This document shows, one piece after another, positions 8,725-18,190 of a stretch of DNA of 64,000 nucleotides. How positions within the stretch are numbered: position 1 is the first letter of the stretch; every line of letters starts with the position of its first letter. The notes beneath the pieces were generated by a model that was not told the origin of the DNA, made no database searches, and saw only the letters and a program-made list of their open reading frames with translations. Position numbers and translations under genes: made by a program. The stretch is from JACCTH01 sp963761985. GTDB taxonomy: Bacteria; Actinomycetota; Acidimicrobiia; Spongiisociales; ZC4RG35. The stretch lies in NCBI GenBank assembly GCA_963761985.1, contig CAVXIT010000009.1, positions 1 through 64,000 of the forward strand, written 5' to 3'.

Positions 8725-10155
8725 ATGGCGCGATGGCAACGCTCGGTGAACTGGCCGTTGGTCATTATCGCCCTCGCCACGAGTGCTTTCTACGTGACGC
8801 TGGCCCGGCTGGTGCTCGCCCGGCACAACAACTTTTTCACCTTCGACTACGACCTCGGCATCTTCGACCAGGCGATCTGGCTCTTGTCGCGAGGAGCCTC
8901 TTTCATCACGGTCCGAGGACTCGAAGTCTTTGGTCACCACGCCAACTTTGGTTTTTTGCTCCTGGTCCCCTTCTACTGGATAGGAGCGGGACCGAACTTC
9001 CTCGACCTCCTCATGGTGGCCGCGGTCTCCCTGGGTGTCGTGCCGATCTATCGCTACGGCGTGCAGTTGCTCGGCAATCAGTGGCATGCGCTGGTGCCCG
9101 CGCTCGCCTATCTCGCCCATTTCACGACGAGCTGGGTCATCAACGAGACCTTCCACCCGGAGGTGCTGGCGATCCCCCTATTGCTCTTCGCCTACGTCGC
9201 CGCGACCCGTGAGAAGTGGCGGAGTTATGCCATCTGGCTAGTCCTGGCCGGGATCTGGAAGGAGGACGTTGCCCTCGCCATTTTCATGGTCGGGGTCATC
9301 GTCTGGATCAGAGGAAACCGCCGGGTCGGGCTCATTACCTCGGGCGCCGCACTCCTCTACTTCCTTTTGGTGACCCAGGTGATGATCCCGCTCCTCTCCA
9401 ACGGGGCGGCGTTCTATGACGGATTCTTCGGTGAGCTCGGCAGTGGGGCCTTCGAGGTCATCTTCAACGCGGTTCGCCACCCCTCGCTCGTGGTCGACGC
9501 CCTGAGGGCGCACGACGCCCTCGGCTACCTGCGCGACCTGCTGCTGCCGTTTGCCTTCGTACCGCTGGCGGCCCCCACTGCCCTCCTGATCGGTCTCCCC
9601 CAGTTCCTCATCAACATGCTCTCGATCCACGGCCTTTCCGCCAACGTTCAGGTCCACTACGTGACCATTCCTCTGGCGGGAGCATCACTCGCACTGGTCG
9701 AGGGACTCGCCAAGCTAAAGCGGATCGCTTGGCGACGCTTCGCCCTCGGCGCAGTTGCCGTGGCGGCTGTGGCCACCTCGGCTCTTTGGGGCTTGCTGCC
9801 CTATTCGGCGCCATACGACTTCGGCCACTGGCCGTTACAGCCAAATCCCCGTGCCCCGACCATGCTGGCGGCGATCTCCTACCCACAAGCCGAGGACGGG
9901 GTGGCAGCAACGTGGAACCTCGTTCCGCATCTCACGCACCGCCATGAGATCTTCACGTTTCCCAACCCGTGGACAGTCGTCAATTGGGGCACCGGAGTAG
10001 AAACGCCGCCCGACCCGGCCATCATCGACTGGCTGGTGATCGATCGGCTGGTCCTCGGCGAGTCGACCGATGACTTCGAACGGGTCCTGGCGGACGAGGA
10101 TTGGGAGATCGTGCTCGAGGCTGACGACATAGTCGTCGCCAGGAGAGCCCCCTAG
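8725..10155 (+). CDS. DUF2079 polytopic membrane protein
   Basis: This 476-residue protein begins with a transmembrane helix and then has the DUF2079 hallmark DYDLGIFDQAIWLLSRG (residues 41-57) and the NETFHPEVLAIPLLLFA segment. About ten hydrophobic helices are visible, followed by a soluble C-terminal domain from residue 380. The family is predicted to have a GT-C glycosyltransferase-like fold, with the conserved acidic pair after helix 1 in the position of the catalytic aspartates. The acceptor and donor are unknown. The ATG follows the palindrome by 7 bp with no clear Shine-Dalgarno, so initiation may be leaderless or the promoter may lie in the repeat. Confidence 0.8.
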   Translation: MARWQRSVNWPLVIIALATSAFYVTLARLVLARHNNFFTFDYDLGIFDQAIWLLSRGASFITVRGLEVFGHHANFGFLLLVPFYWIGAGPNFLDLLMVAAVSLGVVPIYRYGVQLLGNQWHALVPALAYLAHFTTSWVINETFHPEVLAIPLLLFAYVAATREKWRSYAIWLVLAGIWKEDVALAIFMVGVIVWIRGNRRVGLITSGAALLYFLLVTQVMIPLLSNGAAFYDGFFGELGSGAFEVIFNAVRHPSLVVDALRAHDALGYLRDLLLPFAFVPLAAPTALLIGLPQFLINMLSIHGLSANVQVHYVTIPLAGASLALVEGLAKLKRIAWRRFALGAVAVAAVATSALWGLLPYSAPYDFGHWPLQPNPRAPTMLAAISYPQAEDGVAATWNLVPHLTHRHEIFTFPNPWTVVNWGTGVETPPDPAIIDWLVIDRLVLGESTDDFERVLADEDWEIVLEADDIVVARRAP

Positions 10156-10215
10156 CCTGGCGCAACTCTGAGAAGCCCCTACTGAGATGAGCCCAAACGA
10201 GATGAGCTTTGGCAA

Positions 10216-10986
10216 GTGCGAATCCTGGTTTGCGTAAAGCGCGTTCCGGCGCCCGGAGCTCGCATCAATCTCACCGAAGATCGACGGGCGATCGACGCTC
10301 GCCATCTTTCGTTCACGGTCAGTCCCCACGAGGAGTGCGCGGTCGAGGAAGCCATCCGTCTCCGCGAAGCGAACGGGGGAACCGTCACTGTTTTGACGTT
10401 GGGACCGGTGGAGGCAGAAGAGCAGCTGCGGTACGCGGTTTCGGTCGGAGCGGACCGGGCGGAGCTCATCGCCACCGATGGCGAGGAATGGGATCCGCAA
10501 TCGACGGCTAATGCCCTGGGGAGCCGCATCAAGGACCTGGAATCGCACGAGCAGGGCTTCGATCTCATACTGTTCGGTAACGAGTCCGCAGACTCCGGCG
10601 GCTATCAGGTCGGCATCCGGGTGGCCCATCTGCTTCAACGGCCGATCATCACCGGTGTCAAAGGCTTGGAGATCGAAGACGGTTCGGCCGTCGCCCGTCG
10701 CGAAGTCGATTCCGGCTTCGAGGTCTATCGGCTGCCGCTTCCGGCGATCCTGGCGGTCAAGGAAGGGATCAATCTTCCGCGTTATCCCACACTGCCCGGG
10801 AGGCTCAAGGCGAAGAAAGCCGAAGTCGGCAACGCCGGCCCGGCGGTTGCAATCGGAGCCGGCTTGCAGATGCGCGCGCTGCGGACACCACCCGAACAAC
10901 AGACGGCGACCAAGCTTCTGGGTCGGGGCGCTGACGCCGCTCCAGCCGTGGTCGATCTGTTTGATGAGCTGGGTCTCTTGCGATGA
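10216..10986 (+). CDS. etfB: Electron transfer flavoprotein beta subunit
   Basis: The GTG start gives MRILVCVKRVPAPGARINLT, the standard EtfB N-terminus. ETF-beta carries the AMP-binding region (TLGPVEAEEQLRYAVSVGADRAELI) and the recognition loop LPLPAILAVKEGINLPRYPT that docks onto partner dehydrogenases. Length (256 aa) is normal. The stop overlaps the etfA start by 4 bp. It accepts electrons from flavin dehydrogenases; in this neighbourhood dimethylglycine/sarcosine-type or acyl-CoA dehydrogenases are plausible partners, although none is directly adjacent. Confidence 0.93.
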   Translation: MRILVCVKRVPAPGARINLTEDRRAIDARHLSFTVSPHEECAVEEAIRLREANGGTVTVLTLGPVEAEEQLRYAVSVGADRAELIATDGEEWDPQSTANALGSRIKDLESHEQGFDLILFGNESADSGGYQVGIRVAHLLQRPIITGVKGLEIEDGSAVARREVDSGFEVYRLPLPAILAVKEGINLPRYPTLPGRLKAKKAEVGNAGPAVAIGAGLQMRALRTPPEQQTATKLLGRGADAAPAVVDLFDELGLLR

Positions 10987-11924
10987 GCCGGATCCTGGTC
11001 TATCTGGGTGACCGCCCAGGCGAGATCGACCACCAGGCGATAACGCTCGGCCTTTCCCTCGGCTCAGTCGAAATCGTGGTGGTTGGCGAGACCACCGTTA
11101 ATGGTGTGCAACCGGTGTGGTCGATCCAGCACCCCATGCTCTCGGACTACGCCCCCGAAGCCATCGCCGAGTCACTTGCCCAGCTAGTCGGGGCGGAGAT
11201 GCCAACTGCAGTGGTCGCGGCAGGAACCGAGCGTGGGAATGAGGTCATGGCGCATCTGGCCGCCCTGCTCGATCTTCCATTGGCGACCAATGTTCTCACG
11301 GTCGACGCCGGCAGCGATGGAGAGACTGATGACTGGGAGGTGACCAGGGTTCGCTGGGGAGGAAGCTTGATCGAGGAGGCCACCCTGACGGCATTCGTCA
11401 AACTGTTGACCGTGGCGCCGCATGCCCATCCTGCCCACGATGGGTCTGGCCATTCGACCGTGACTGTCTTCAATCCAGAGCTCGATGAGTCTTTGGCGCG
11501 GACCAGGGTTGAGAAGCGGGTAACGGTTGATGCCGGAATCACCTTGACAACGGCGCCCGTAGTCGTGAGCGGAGGGCGCGGTGTCGGCTCGGCGGAGGGA
11601 TTTGCCATCCTGGAAGAGCTGGCAAGCCTTCTGGGAGGGGCGGTGGGATGCTCTCGGGTTGTCACCAACAACGGCTGGCGCTCGCATCGTGACCAGGTCG
11701 GCCAGACCGGCACGCGGATCGCTCCGAGCTTGTATGTCGCTTGTGGGATCTCCGGAGCGATCCAGCATTGGGTGGGAATGATGGCCGCGAAGAAGGTTCT
11801 CGCCATCAACACCGATCCGGACGCACCCATGGTGACCAAGTCCGATTACGCGGTGATCGGCGACCTCCACGAAATACTTCCGGCCGTGGTCGCCGAGGTG
11901 AAACGCAGGAAGGGAATCGCATGA
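10983..11924 (+). CDS. etfA: Electron transfer flavoprotein alpha subunit
   Basis: This 313-residue subunit binds FAD. The C-terminal FAD domain shows VVSGGRGVGSAEGFAILEEL, SLYVACGISGAIQHWVGMMA and VLAINTDPDAPMVTKSDYAV, all ETF-alpha signatures. The N-terminal domain is of the usual nucleotide-binding type. It is coupled to etfB by a 4-bp overlap, and its stop overlaps the ATG of the TfoX-like gene by 4 bp, so all three genes are one operon. Together EtfBA pass electrons from dehydrogenases to ETF-quinone oxidoreductase. Confidence 0.93.
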   Translation: MSRILVYLGDRPGEIDHQAITLGLSLGSVEIVVVGETTVNGVQPVWSIQHPMLSDYAPEAIAESLAQLVGAEMPTAVVAAGTERGNEVMAHLAALLDLPLATNVLTVDAGSDGETDDWEVTRVRWGGSLIEEATLTAFVKLLTVAPHAHPAHDGSGHSTVTVFNPELDESLARTRVEKRVTVDAGITLTTAPVVVSGGRGVGSAEGFAILEELASLLGGAVGCSRVVTNNGWRSHRDQVGQTGTRIAPSLYVACGISGAIQHWVGMMAAKKVLAINTDPDAPMVTKSDYAVIGDLHEILPAVVAEVKRRKGIA

Positions 11925-12277
11925 AGATGCCGAAACCGGGAGCACCCGACAAGGAGCTGTTCGACCGCCTCATGCCCGAGGCGCCTGGTGTCACCCGGCG
12001 TCCGATGTTCGGTCAACTGGCCGGGTTCGTCAACGGCAACATGTTCCTCTGCCTGTTTGGTGATCGGATCGCGGTGAAGCTGCCAGAAGAGCAAGCAGCG
12101 GAACTGCTCGCCGTCGACGGCGCCGGGCCTTTCGAGCCGATGGAAGGCCGCCCGATGAAGGGGTACGTGATTTTGCCGAAGGCCTGGCATCAAGGCGACG
12201 AACGAGCCTCCGCTTGGGTCGAAAAGTCTCTGGCGTACGTCGGCGGCCTTCCCCCCAAGGCAAAAAAGAAAAAGTGA
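11921..12277 (+). CDS. TfoX N-terminal domain protein
   Basis: This 118-residue protein has the TfoX-N pattern: LFDRLMPEAPGVTRRPMFGQ, LAGFVNGNMFLCLFGDRIAV and FEPMEGRPMKGYVILP, with a lysine-rich tail (KAKKKK). TfoX-N domains occur in the competence regulator TfoX but also, as here, as small stand-alone proteins of unknown role. It overlaps etfA by 4 bp and is probably co-transcribed. No DNA-binding motif other than the basic tail is visible. Confidence 0.8.
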   Translation: MKMPKPGAPDKELFDRLMPEAPGVTRRPMFGQLAGFVNGNMFLCLFGDRIAVKLPEEQAAELLAVDGAGPFEPMEGRPMKGYVILPKAWHQGDERASAWVEKSLAYVGGLPPKAKKKK

Positions 12278-12297
12278 CTGCGGCCCTGACCGGCTAT

Positions 12298-13128
12298 TTA
12301 CCAAAGGCTCCCGGCGGAGACTCGCAAGTCTTCCATCGTGATTCCGCGGGCTCCGTCGCTACAGAGGAATAAGGCAAGAGCTCCGATTTCAGACGGGGAA
12401 ATCAACCGGCCCTGGGGGTTCGACTTCTCGACATCGGCCACATACTCAGAACCGCTCCGATGCTCCTGCTTTTCCGCGATGTCGGACATCCACTCCCTCG
12501 CAAAGCTGGTGTCGACCCAGGTGGGGCTGATCGCATTGCACGTCACGCCATGCGGTGCACCCTCGAGGGCTACTGCGCGGGTCAGGCCGACCACTCCTGC
12601 TTTGGAGGCGCAATAGGCACCGGAGGTGACGGCACCAACCGAGGCTGCGGTCGAAGCGATATTGATTATGCGTCCCCATTTGCGTTCGATCATCCCGGGA
12701 AGGACCCGCTTGATCGCCCGATACGTTCCGGTGAGGTTCACCTCGATCACCTTGTTCCACAACGCGTCGGAGTGGCCCACGATGGTTTGCTCGGCCGTGA
12801 TGCCAGCGGCATTGGCGAGAATGTCGACAGGTCCCAATAGATCGACGGTTCTCTGATGAAACTCGTCGACCGAATCGTCGGAGGTCACGTCGAGATGCAG
12901 TCCGAGGACCTCGACTCCGTACTCGGCCACTTGCGAAATGGCGCGATCCATCTCTCCCTGGCCCGGGAGGTGGGCGACCTCACCTTCGGCCTTTTGTCCT
13001 CCGGCCAGAAGAGAGCCGAGTGAAACGTTGGCTCCGGCAGAGGCGAGAGCTACTGCCATCGCCAGGCCCATTCCGGATGCGCCACCAGTGACCATGGCGG
13101 TCCTTCCCGCCAGGAACCCGTCCGCCAT
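12298..13128 (-). CDS. Short-chain dehydrogenase/reductase
   Basis: A classical SDR of 276 residues. The cofactor loop VTGGASGMG is at residues 13-21, NAAG near 107, a catalytic Ser region at 159-163 and Y172-x-x-x-K176 in GAYCASKAG. An insert of about 20 residues (LLAGGQKAEGEVAHLPGQGE) follows beta-strand 2, which is unusual. It lies 14 bp downstream of the betaine-aldehyde dehydrogenase gene on the same strand, so it may oxidise an alcohol precursor feeding that enzyme, but the substrate cannot be deduced. Confidence 0.88.
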   Translation of the reverse strand: MADGFLAGRTAMVTGGASGMGLAMAVALASAGANVSLGSLLAGGQKAEGEVAHLPGQGEMDRAISQVAEYGVEVLGLHLDVTSDDSVDEFHQRTVDLLGPVDILANAAGITAEQTIVGHSDALWNKVIEVNLTGTYRAIKRVLPGMIERKWGRIINIASTAASVGAVTSGAYCASKAGVVGLTRAVALEGAPHGVTCNAISPTWVDTSFAREWMSDIAEKQEHRSGSEYVADVEKSNPQGRLISPSEIGALALFLCSDGARGITMEDLRVSAGSLW

Positions 13129-13142
13129 TGACTCTCGCTTTC

Positions 13143-14604
13143 TTAGTAAGGCGCCTCGACGTCGCCCATTTCTACGTACACGCTCTTCAACTGGGTGTAG
13201 TGATTGATGGTGGTGAGGCTGTTCTCGCGTCCGATCCCCGACTGTTTGTAGCCGCCGAAGGGCATCTCGATCGGGGTGACGTTGTAGTTGTTGATCCAGG
13301 TCGTCCCGGCTTCGAGCCTGGCCACCACCCGATGAGCCCGCTGGATGTCATTGGTGAATACGCCTGCAGCCAGCCCATAGTCCGTGTCATTGGCTCGATC
13401 GATCACTTCCTCCTCGTCGCGGAAGGTGAGCACCGACATCACCGGGCCAAAGATCTCCTCGCGTACGATCTGCATGTCGTCGGTGCACCCATCGAAAACT
13501 GTTGGCTCGACGAAGTAGCCCGACTGCAGGGCCGGATCGCTCGGACGCCCGCCACCAATCAGGATCTTGGCTCCGGCCTCACGGCCAGCCTCGATATAAC
13601 CGAGGACCTTCTCCATGTGGTCGGCCGAAATCAATGCGCCGACGTGTGTGTCGGGATCCATCGGATCGCCGATCTTCATCTTCGCCGTACGAGTCACAAG
13701 CCGTTCGACGAACTCGTCGTGCACGTCCTCATGGACGAACACCCGGGTGCCGTTGGAACAGATTTCGCCCTGGGTGTAGAAGTTGGCCATGAGGGCAGCC
13801 GACACCGCGTTGTCGAGCTGCGCATCCTCGAAGATGATCAGCGGGCTCTTCCCGCCTAGCTCGAGAGTCACGTTCTTTAGCGTTGCCGCCGCCGACGCCA
13901 TGATTACTTTGCCGGTCTCGACGGATCCGGTGAGGGAAACCTTGGCGACCCCCGGATGGGCGACCAGGGCTTCGCCAGTCCGGCGATCACCCGTCACGAC
14001 ATTGAAGACGCCGTCGGGAAGGCCCGCCTCGGAGTAGATCTCGGCCAAGCGAAGCGCGGTCAACGGGGTAAGAGAGGCTGGCTTGAAAACCATCGAGTTG
14101 CCGCAGGCCAGAGCAGGGCCGGACTTCCAGCACGCGATCTGGATCGGATAGTTCCAGGCGCCGATGCCGACGCACACGCCCAACGGTTCCCGGCGGGTAT
14201 AAATCCACGAATTGGCCAGTTGAAAGGTCTCGCCGTGGACGGATGCAGCAAGGCCGGCGTAGTACTCGATCGCGTCGGCGCCAGACAGGACATCCACGGC
14301 CACCGCTTCCTGCCACGGCTTGCCGGTGTCGAGAACCTCGAGGCGGGCGAGATCCTCGTTGTACTTGCGCAGCAGGGCAACGGCCCGGTTGAGGATGCGG
14401 CCTCGTTCGCGCGCCGCCCATCTCCTTCCAAATGAGGAACCCTTCCTGGGCCGAGCTCACCGCTCGGTCGACATCCTCTGGTCCGGCGTGCTGGACCGCG
14501 CAGATGACTTCGCCCGTCGCCGGGTTGATCGTTTCAAAGGTTTCCCCGCTCAGCGAGTCCAGCCGCCGACCCGCGATGAAAAGACTCTGCTCCGGCAAGT
14601 GCAT
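13143..14604 (-). pseudogene. betB: Betaine-aldehyde dehydrogenase-like ALDH (single frameshift)
   Basis: NAD-dependent aldehyde dehydrogenase closest in pattern to BetB, oxidising betaine aldehyde to glycine betaine. From ATG 14604 the protein reads MHLPEQSLFIAGRRLD and ETINPATGEVI. The frame breaks near 14415 after WKEMGGA and continues as ERGRILNRAVALLRKYNEDL. The large downstream frame holds WNYPIQIACWKSGPALACGN, the catalytic base region TLELGGKSPLIIFEDA and the catalytic Cys in YTQGEICSNGTRVFV. One indel in a GC-rich run would repair it. This is the only frameshift I see between 8.7 and 64 kb. The neighbouring betaine transporter supports the BetB assignment. Confidence 0.82.
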
Positions 14605-14651
14605 AGGCCGAAACGCTACTAGAGCGTCGAAACCTGTTTCATTGCACCCGG

Positions 14652-15224
14652 ATGGAACGAGCACTCCTAACGGGCTCCGCCTGGGGGCCACTGGTCTTTA
14701 TCACCTGCTGGCTCCTAGGCGGGTTTCTGCTCCCCGGCTACTCACCGATCGTCGACCCGATCAGCCGGCTGGCCGCGATCGGAGCCGACACCCGACCTTT
14801 GATGAATGTGGGCCTGGCTGCTTTCGCCCTCGGCGTGGGCTTGGCCTCGTGGCCGATGCGGACAATTTTGGGACCCTGGGCCGCGGCCGCTCTCGGTTTG
14901 AACGCATTCATGACGGTCGGGGTGCTGGCGATACCGCTGGGACTCTCGCCTGCGGCCGACCTCGCGCACGGGATCCTTGCCGGCCTCGCCTATGCGTCTC
15001 TCGCCGCTTTCGGGATTCTGGGCTCGGCCTGGCGACGGCGCCAGGGCCGGCCAGCGAGAACCTGGCTTCTCATCGGACTTGTGACGGGAACAGCCCTCGC
15101 GCTCTCCGCAACTGATCTCGCCCCCGGGCTGCTGCAACGGATCGGCCTCACCACCACCGACCTGGCGCTGATCGGGATTAGTTGGCGGCGGGGGGTTGGA
15201 GCCGGTCGGCCCAGGCCTGAGTGA
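14652..15224 (+). CDS. DUF998-like membrane protein
   Basis: The 190-residue protein has about six hydrophobic segments. The first is followed by GYSPIVDPISRLAAIGADTR, which matches the conserved loop of DUF998 proteins (helix 1, then P-x-x-x-x-I-S-x-L). It ends inside the convergent permease gene (47-bp overlap). It is divergent from betB with only 47 bp between starts. Function unknown. Confidence 0.65.
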   Translation: MERALLTGSAWGPLVFITCWLLGGFLLPGYSPIVDPISRLAAIGADTRPLMNVGLAAFALGVGLASWPMRTILGPWAAAALGLNAFMTVGVLAIPLGLSPAADLAHGILAGLAYASLAAFGILGSAWRRRQGRPARTWLLIGLVTGTALALSATDLAPGLLQRIGLTTTDLALIGISWRRGVGAGRPRPE

Positions 15225-17094
15225 GCCGATCCAGGATCATGGCCATCGCCACGATGGCGAGACCGACCTCAAAGCCGAGCCCGGTCTCGTTGCGGGTAAC
15301 TGCATTGACAGTCTCGAAACCGAGACCGCCACCGCCGACCAGTCCCGCAATGATCACCATGGCCAGCACCATCATGATCACCTGGTTCACCCCGAGCATG
15401 ATTGTTGGCGCGGCCAGAGGGATGCGGACGCCGAGCATCGTCTGACGCCGGGTGGCGCCGAAGGTTTGTGACGCCTCGATCGATTCGCTTGGTACCTGAC
15501 GAATTCCGAGGGCGGTGATACGGACGCCGGGCACGATCGCGTAGAGCACGGAGGCGATGATCCCCGGTACCTGACCGACTGTGAACAGCATCACCACCGG
15601 GATGATGTAGACGAAGGACGGCACCGTCTGGAGGAAGTCGAGGATTGGGCCGAGCACTCTCTCCACCTTGGGGCGGCGTCCCGCCCAGATGCCGAGAGGG
15701 ACCGCGACCGCTACTGAGACCAGCACCGCGGCGACGACCTGGATCAACGTGATGATCGAGAGTTCCCACATGCCGATGAAGCCCACGATGAGAAGCGCCA
15801 CGGCGCTAAAGATGGCAAGCCCCCAGCCCTTCCATTTCCAAGCCAACCAGGCGGTGACAAAGATCAGGACCGGCCACGCCACCGTGGTGAGCATGAAGTC
15901 GCGGATGGGAATCAGGAGATCGGCGACGATGAAGTCGTTGAGAGGGCGGGTGATGAACGAAAGGTTGTCACGGGCCCAGACGACGATTGCATCGAGCGGA
16001 TCGAGAATTCTGACCCCCCACACCGTGGGAAACTCGATGGAGCCGGTCGCTCGTCCCAGCAATACCAGCCCCGCGAGCACAGCCAGGCCTCCGAAAACCC
16101 ATCGCTTGTCGATCTGCTTGGTCCGGTCACGCTCGGCCAGAGAACGGCTCACACGATCAAGGACGATGGCCACCGCCACGATTGCCAAGCCTGCGGCGAC
16201 CCCCCGGCCGGGGCGGCGTAGTCGAAGGGTGTCCATGACCTCCTGGCCCAGACCGCCGGCGGCGAGCAGCGTGGCGAGGACCACGATCCCGAGCGCCATC
16301 ATGATCGTCTGGTTGACCCCCGTCATGATCGTCGGTAGGGCCATCGGAGCCTGAACCTTGATCAGCGTTTGGCGATTCGTCGAGCCAAAAACCCGCGACG
16401 CCTCGACTGCGGCCACCGGCACCTTGTTGATGCCTAGGGCGGTGAGCCGGACGACGGGAGGGAGGGAGTAGATGACGGTGGCGATCGCCGCCGGAACCTT
16501 GCCGATGCCGAAAAAGAGCAGCATCGGAATGAAATACACCGGGGCCGGGATGGTCTGCATCGCATCGAGGACCGGACGCAGGGCCCGCTCGAATCGGAAG
16601 CGGAATGCCGCCAGCACACCCAAGGGAACCCCGATGGCGACCGCGATGAGAACCGACACTCCCATGAGCGCCAGGGTCTCGATCGTTGGCTCCCAGAGGC
16701 CGACCAGGCCCGGGTAGACCATCGCCAAGCCGGCCACGAGACCTGAGCGCCAATTGCCGTTGCGGGCGACAATCGCAAACACTGCGATCGGCAACACAAA
16801 CCACGGCGTCCACAGCAACACGTTCTCAATCGCAGTCAGACCCCAATTGACCGCGTCGGTGATCGGCTGAAAGAACCCGGTGAACAATGGATGGTCGAGA
16901 CGGTTGGATCGCGCCCAGCCTTCGAACGCATCGATCGGAGAGGAGATCAAGGTGTCCCAAATGGCGGGGAAGGTTCGGCCGGCAAACAACAATTGCAAGC
17001 CGATCGCGCCCACGCCGAGAACGAGCCAGGAAGCTGCAGTCTTGTCGAGGCGACGAACGCCAAGGCCAACCGGAGCCTTAACGGCCTCGGTCAT
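15178..17094 (-). CDS. Glycine betaine/proline ABC transporter permease, tandem-fused
   Basis: The 638-residue protein holds two complete ProW-like permease units. Each has the EAA-type cytoplasmic loop that contacts the ATPase: VPVAAVEASRVFGSTNRQTL around residues 225-244 and VPSESIEASQTFGATRRQTM around 534-553. Each also has the motif PTIMxGVNQxIMM. Usual ProW/OpuAB proteins are 280-350 residues and act as homodimers, so this fusion would form the whole membrane pore as one chain. It overlaps the ATPase gene upstream by 4 bp. Import of glycine betaine, proline betaine or choline is likely. Confidence 0.9.
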   Translation of the reverse strand: MTEAVKAPVGLGVRRLDKTAASWLVLGVGAIGLQLLFAGRTFPAIWDTLISSPIDAFEGWARSNRLDHPLFTGFFQPITDAVNWGLTAIENVLLWTPWFVLPIAVFAIVARNGNWRSGLVAGLAMVYPGLVGLWEPTIETLALMGVSVLIAVAIGVPLGVLAAFRFRFERALRPVLDAMQTIPAPVYFIPMLLFFGIGKVPAAIATVIYSLPPVVRLTALGINKVPVAAVEASRVFGSTNRQTLIKVQAPMALPTIMTGVNQTIMMALGIVVLATLLAAGGLGQEVMDTLRLRRPGRGVAAGLAIVAVAIVLDRVSRSLAERDRTKQIDKRWVFGGLAVLAGLVLLGRATGSIEFPTVWGVRILDPLDAIVVWARDNLSFITRPLNDFIVADLLIPIRDFMLTTVAWPVLIFVTAWLAWKWKGWGLAIFSAVALLIVGFIGMWELSIITLIQVVAAVLVSVAVAVPLGIWAGRRPKVERVLGPILDFLQTVPSFVYIIPVVMLFTVGQVPGIIASVLYAIVPGVRITALGIRQVPSESIEASQTFGATRRQTMLGVRIPLAAPTIMLGVNQVIMMVLAMVIIAGLVGGGGLGFETVNAVTRNETGLGFEVGLAIVAMAMILDRLTQAWADRLQPPAAN

Positions 17095-18119
17095 TCATCA
17101 TCCTCGAGAACGTGAGCAACCGCACCGCGGTCGACCACTCCGACCGACTTTCCCTCGGCGTCGTCGACCCCGACCGGAGAAAGATCGTTCAACAGATGGG
17201 GAAGAACACTCTCGATCGTGTCCTCGAGGTGGACACGATGGCTGGCACCGGCACCGTCTCCTTCAGCAAGCACCGACGCCGCCGTTAGCACCTTTGTCTT
17301 GGGGATGTCCTTCGTGAACTCGCGCACGTAGTCTGTTTGCGGGTTCGTGATGAGCTCGGCGGCGGTGCCCACCTGATCGAACACTCCATCCTTCATGATG
17401 GCGATGCGATCCCCAAGCTTGATCGCTTCGGCGAAGTCGTGCGTGATGAAGACGATCGTTCGCTGGAGCGACTCCTGCAGACGTATCAACTCGTCTTGCA
17501 TGTCCCGCCGAATCAAGGGGTCGAGCGCCGAAAAAGGCTCGTCGAAGAAGAGGATCTCGGGATCAACAGTCAATGCTCTGGCCAGGCCAACCCTTTGCTG
17601 CATGCCGCCCGAGAGCTGCTGGGGGTAGTGGTTCTCCCAACCCTTGAGTCCGACCACTTCCAGAACTTTCATGGCCCTTTCGATGCGTTCGTTCTTGTCC
17701 ACGCCTCGAACCTCGAGGCCGTAGGCCGCGTTGTCGATCACCCGGCGATGAGGAAAGAGGCCAAAGTGCTGAAAGACCATCGACATCTTGTGCCGGCGTA
17801 CCTCGCGCAACTCGTCTTCGGGCATCGCGGTGAGGTCTTCCCCGTCGAGGAGCACGCGGCCCTTGGTCACCTCGTTCAGCCGGGAGGCGCATCGAATCAG
17901 CGTCGATTTGCCCGAGCCAGAAAGGCCCATGACTACAAAGGTCTCACCCCTCCGAACGTCAAAGGTGACGTCGCGCACACCCACGGTGCAGCCGGTAGCG
18001 CTGAGAATTTCCGATCGCGAAGCTCCTTTGTCGGCAAGGTCGATCGCTCGCTCGGGTCGGCTCCCAAACACCTTCCAGACATGGTCCACCTCGAGACACA
18101 GCGAGGTATCCGGGACCAT
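17091..18119 (-). CDS. proV: Glycine betaine/proline ABC transporter ATPase
   Basis: From ATG 18119 the protein has the ProV/OpuAA arrangement: an about 45-residue N-terminal extension, Walker A GLSGSGKST (65-73), Q-loop FQHFGLFPHR, signature LSGGMQQRVGLARAL, Walker B EILFFDEPFSALDPL and switch His in FITHDFAEAIKLGD. The C-terminal about 70 residues after YVREFTKDI replace or degrade the CBS pair that senses ionic strength in OpuA. A GTG at 18131 in the same frame is an alternative start. It is the first gene of the proVW pair and diverges from proX across a palindrome. Confidence 0.92.
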   Translation of the reverse strand: MVPDTSLCLEVDHVWKVFGSRPERAIDLADKGASRSEILSATGCTVGVRDVTFDVRRGETFVVMGLSGSGKSTLIRCASRLNEVTKGRVLLDGEDLTAMPEDELREVRRHKMSMVFQHFGLFPHRRVIDNAAYGLEVRGVDKNERIERAMKVLEVVGLKGWENHYPQQLSGGMQQRVGLARALTVDPEILFFDEPFSALDPLIRRDMQDELIRLQESLQRTIVFITHDFAEAIKLGDRIAIMKDGVFDQVGTAAELITNPQTDYVREFTKDIPKTKVLTAASVLAEGDGAGASHRVHLEDTIESVLPHLLNDLSPVGVDDAEGKSVGVVDRGAVAHVLEDDE

Positions 18120-18147
18120 TGGGGATGTCACGTCGGTAATGTACCAA

Positions 18148-18175
18148 GGGTCGCCCACACCAGTGTGGGCGACCC
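18148..18175. promoter_or_regulatory. 28-bp perfect palindrome between proV and proX
   Basis: Arms GGGTCGCCCACAC and GTGTGGGCGACCC are exact 13-bp inverted repeats separated by CA. It sits in the 70-bp divergent intergenic region, 29 bp upstream of proV and 15 bp upstream of proX. A dimeric repressor or osmo-responsive regulator operator is the simplest reading. As RNA it would also form a strong hairpin in the proX leader just before the GAGGAG ribosome site. Confidence 0.7.
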
Positions 18176-18190
18176 AAACGAGGAGAATCA

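Noticed and set aside
9835..10899. 354-codon open frame on the minus strand
   Set aside because: Antisense to the DUF2079 and etfB genes, no recognisable motif; a product of high GC.
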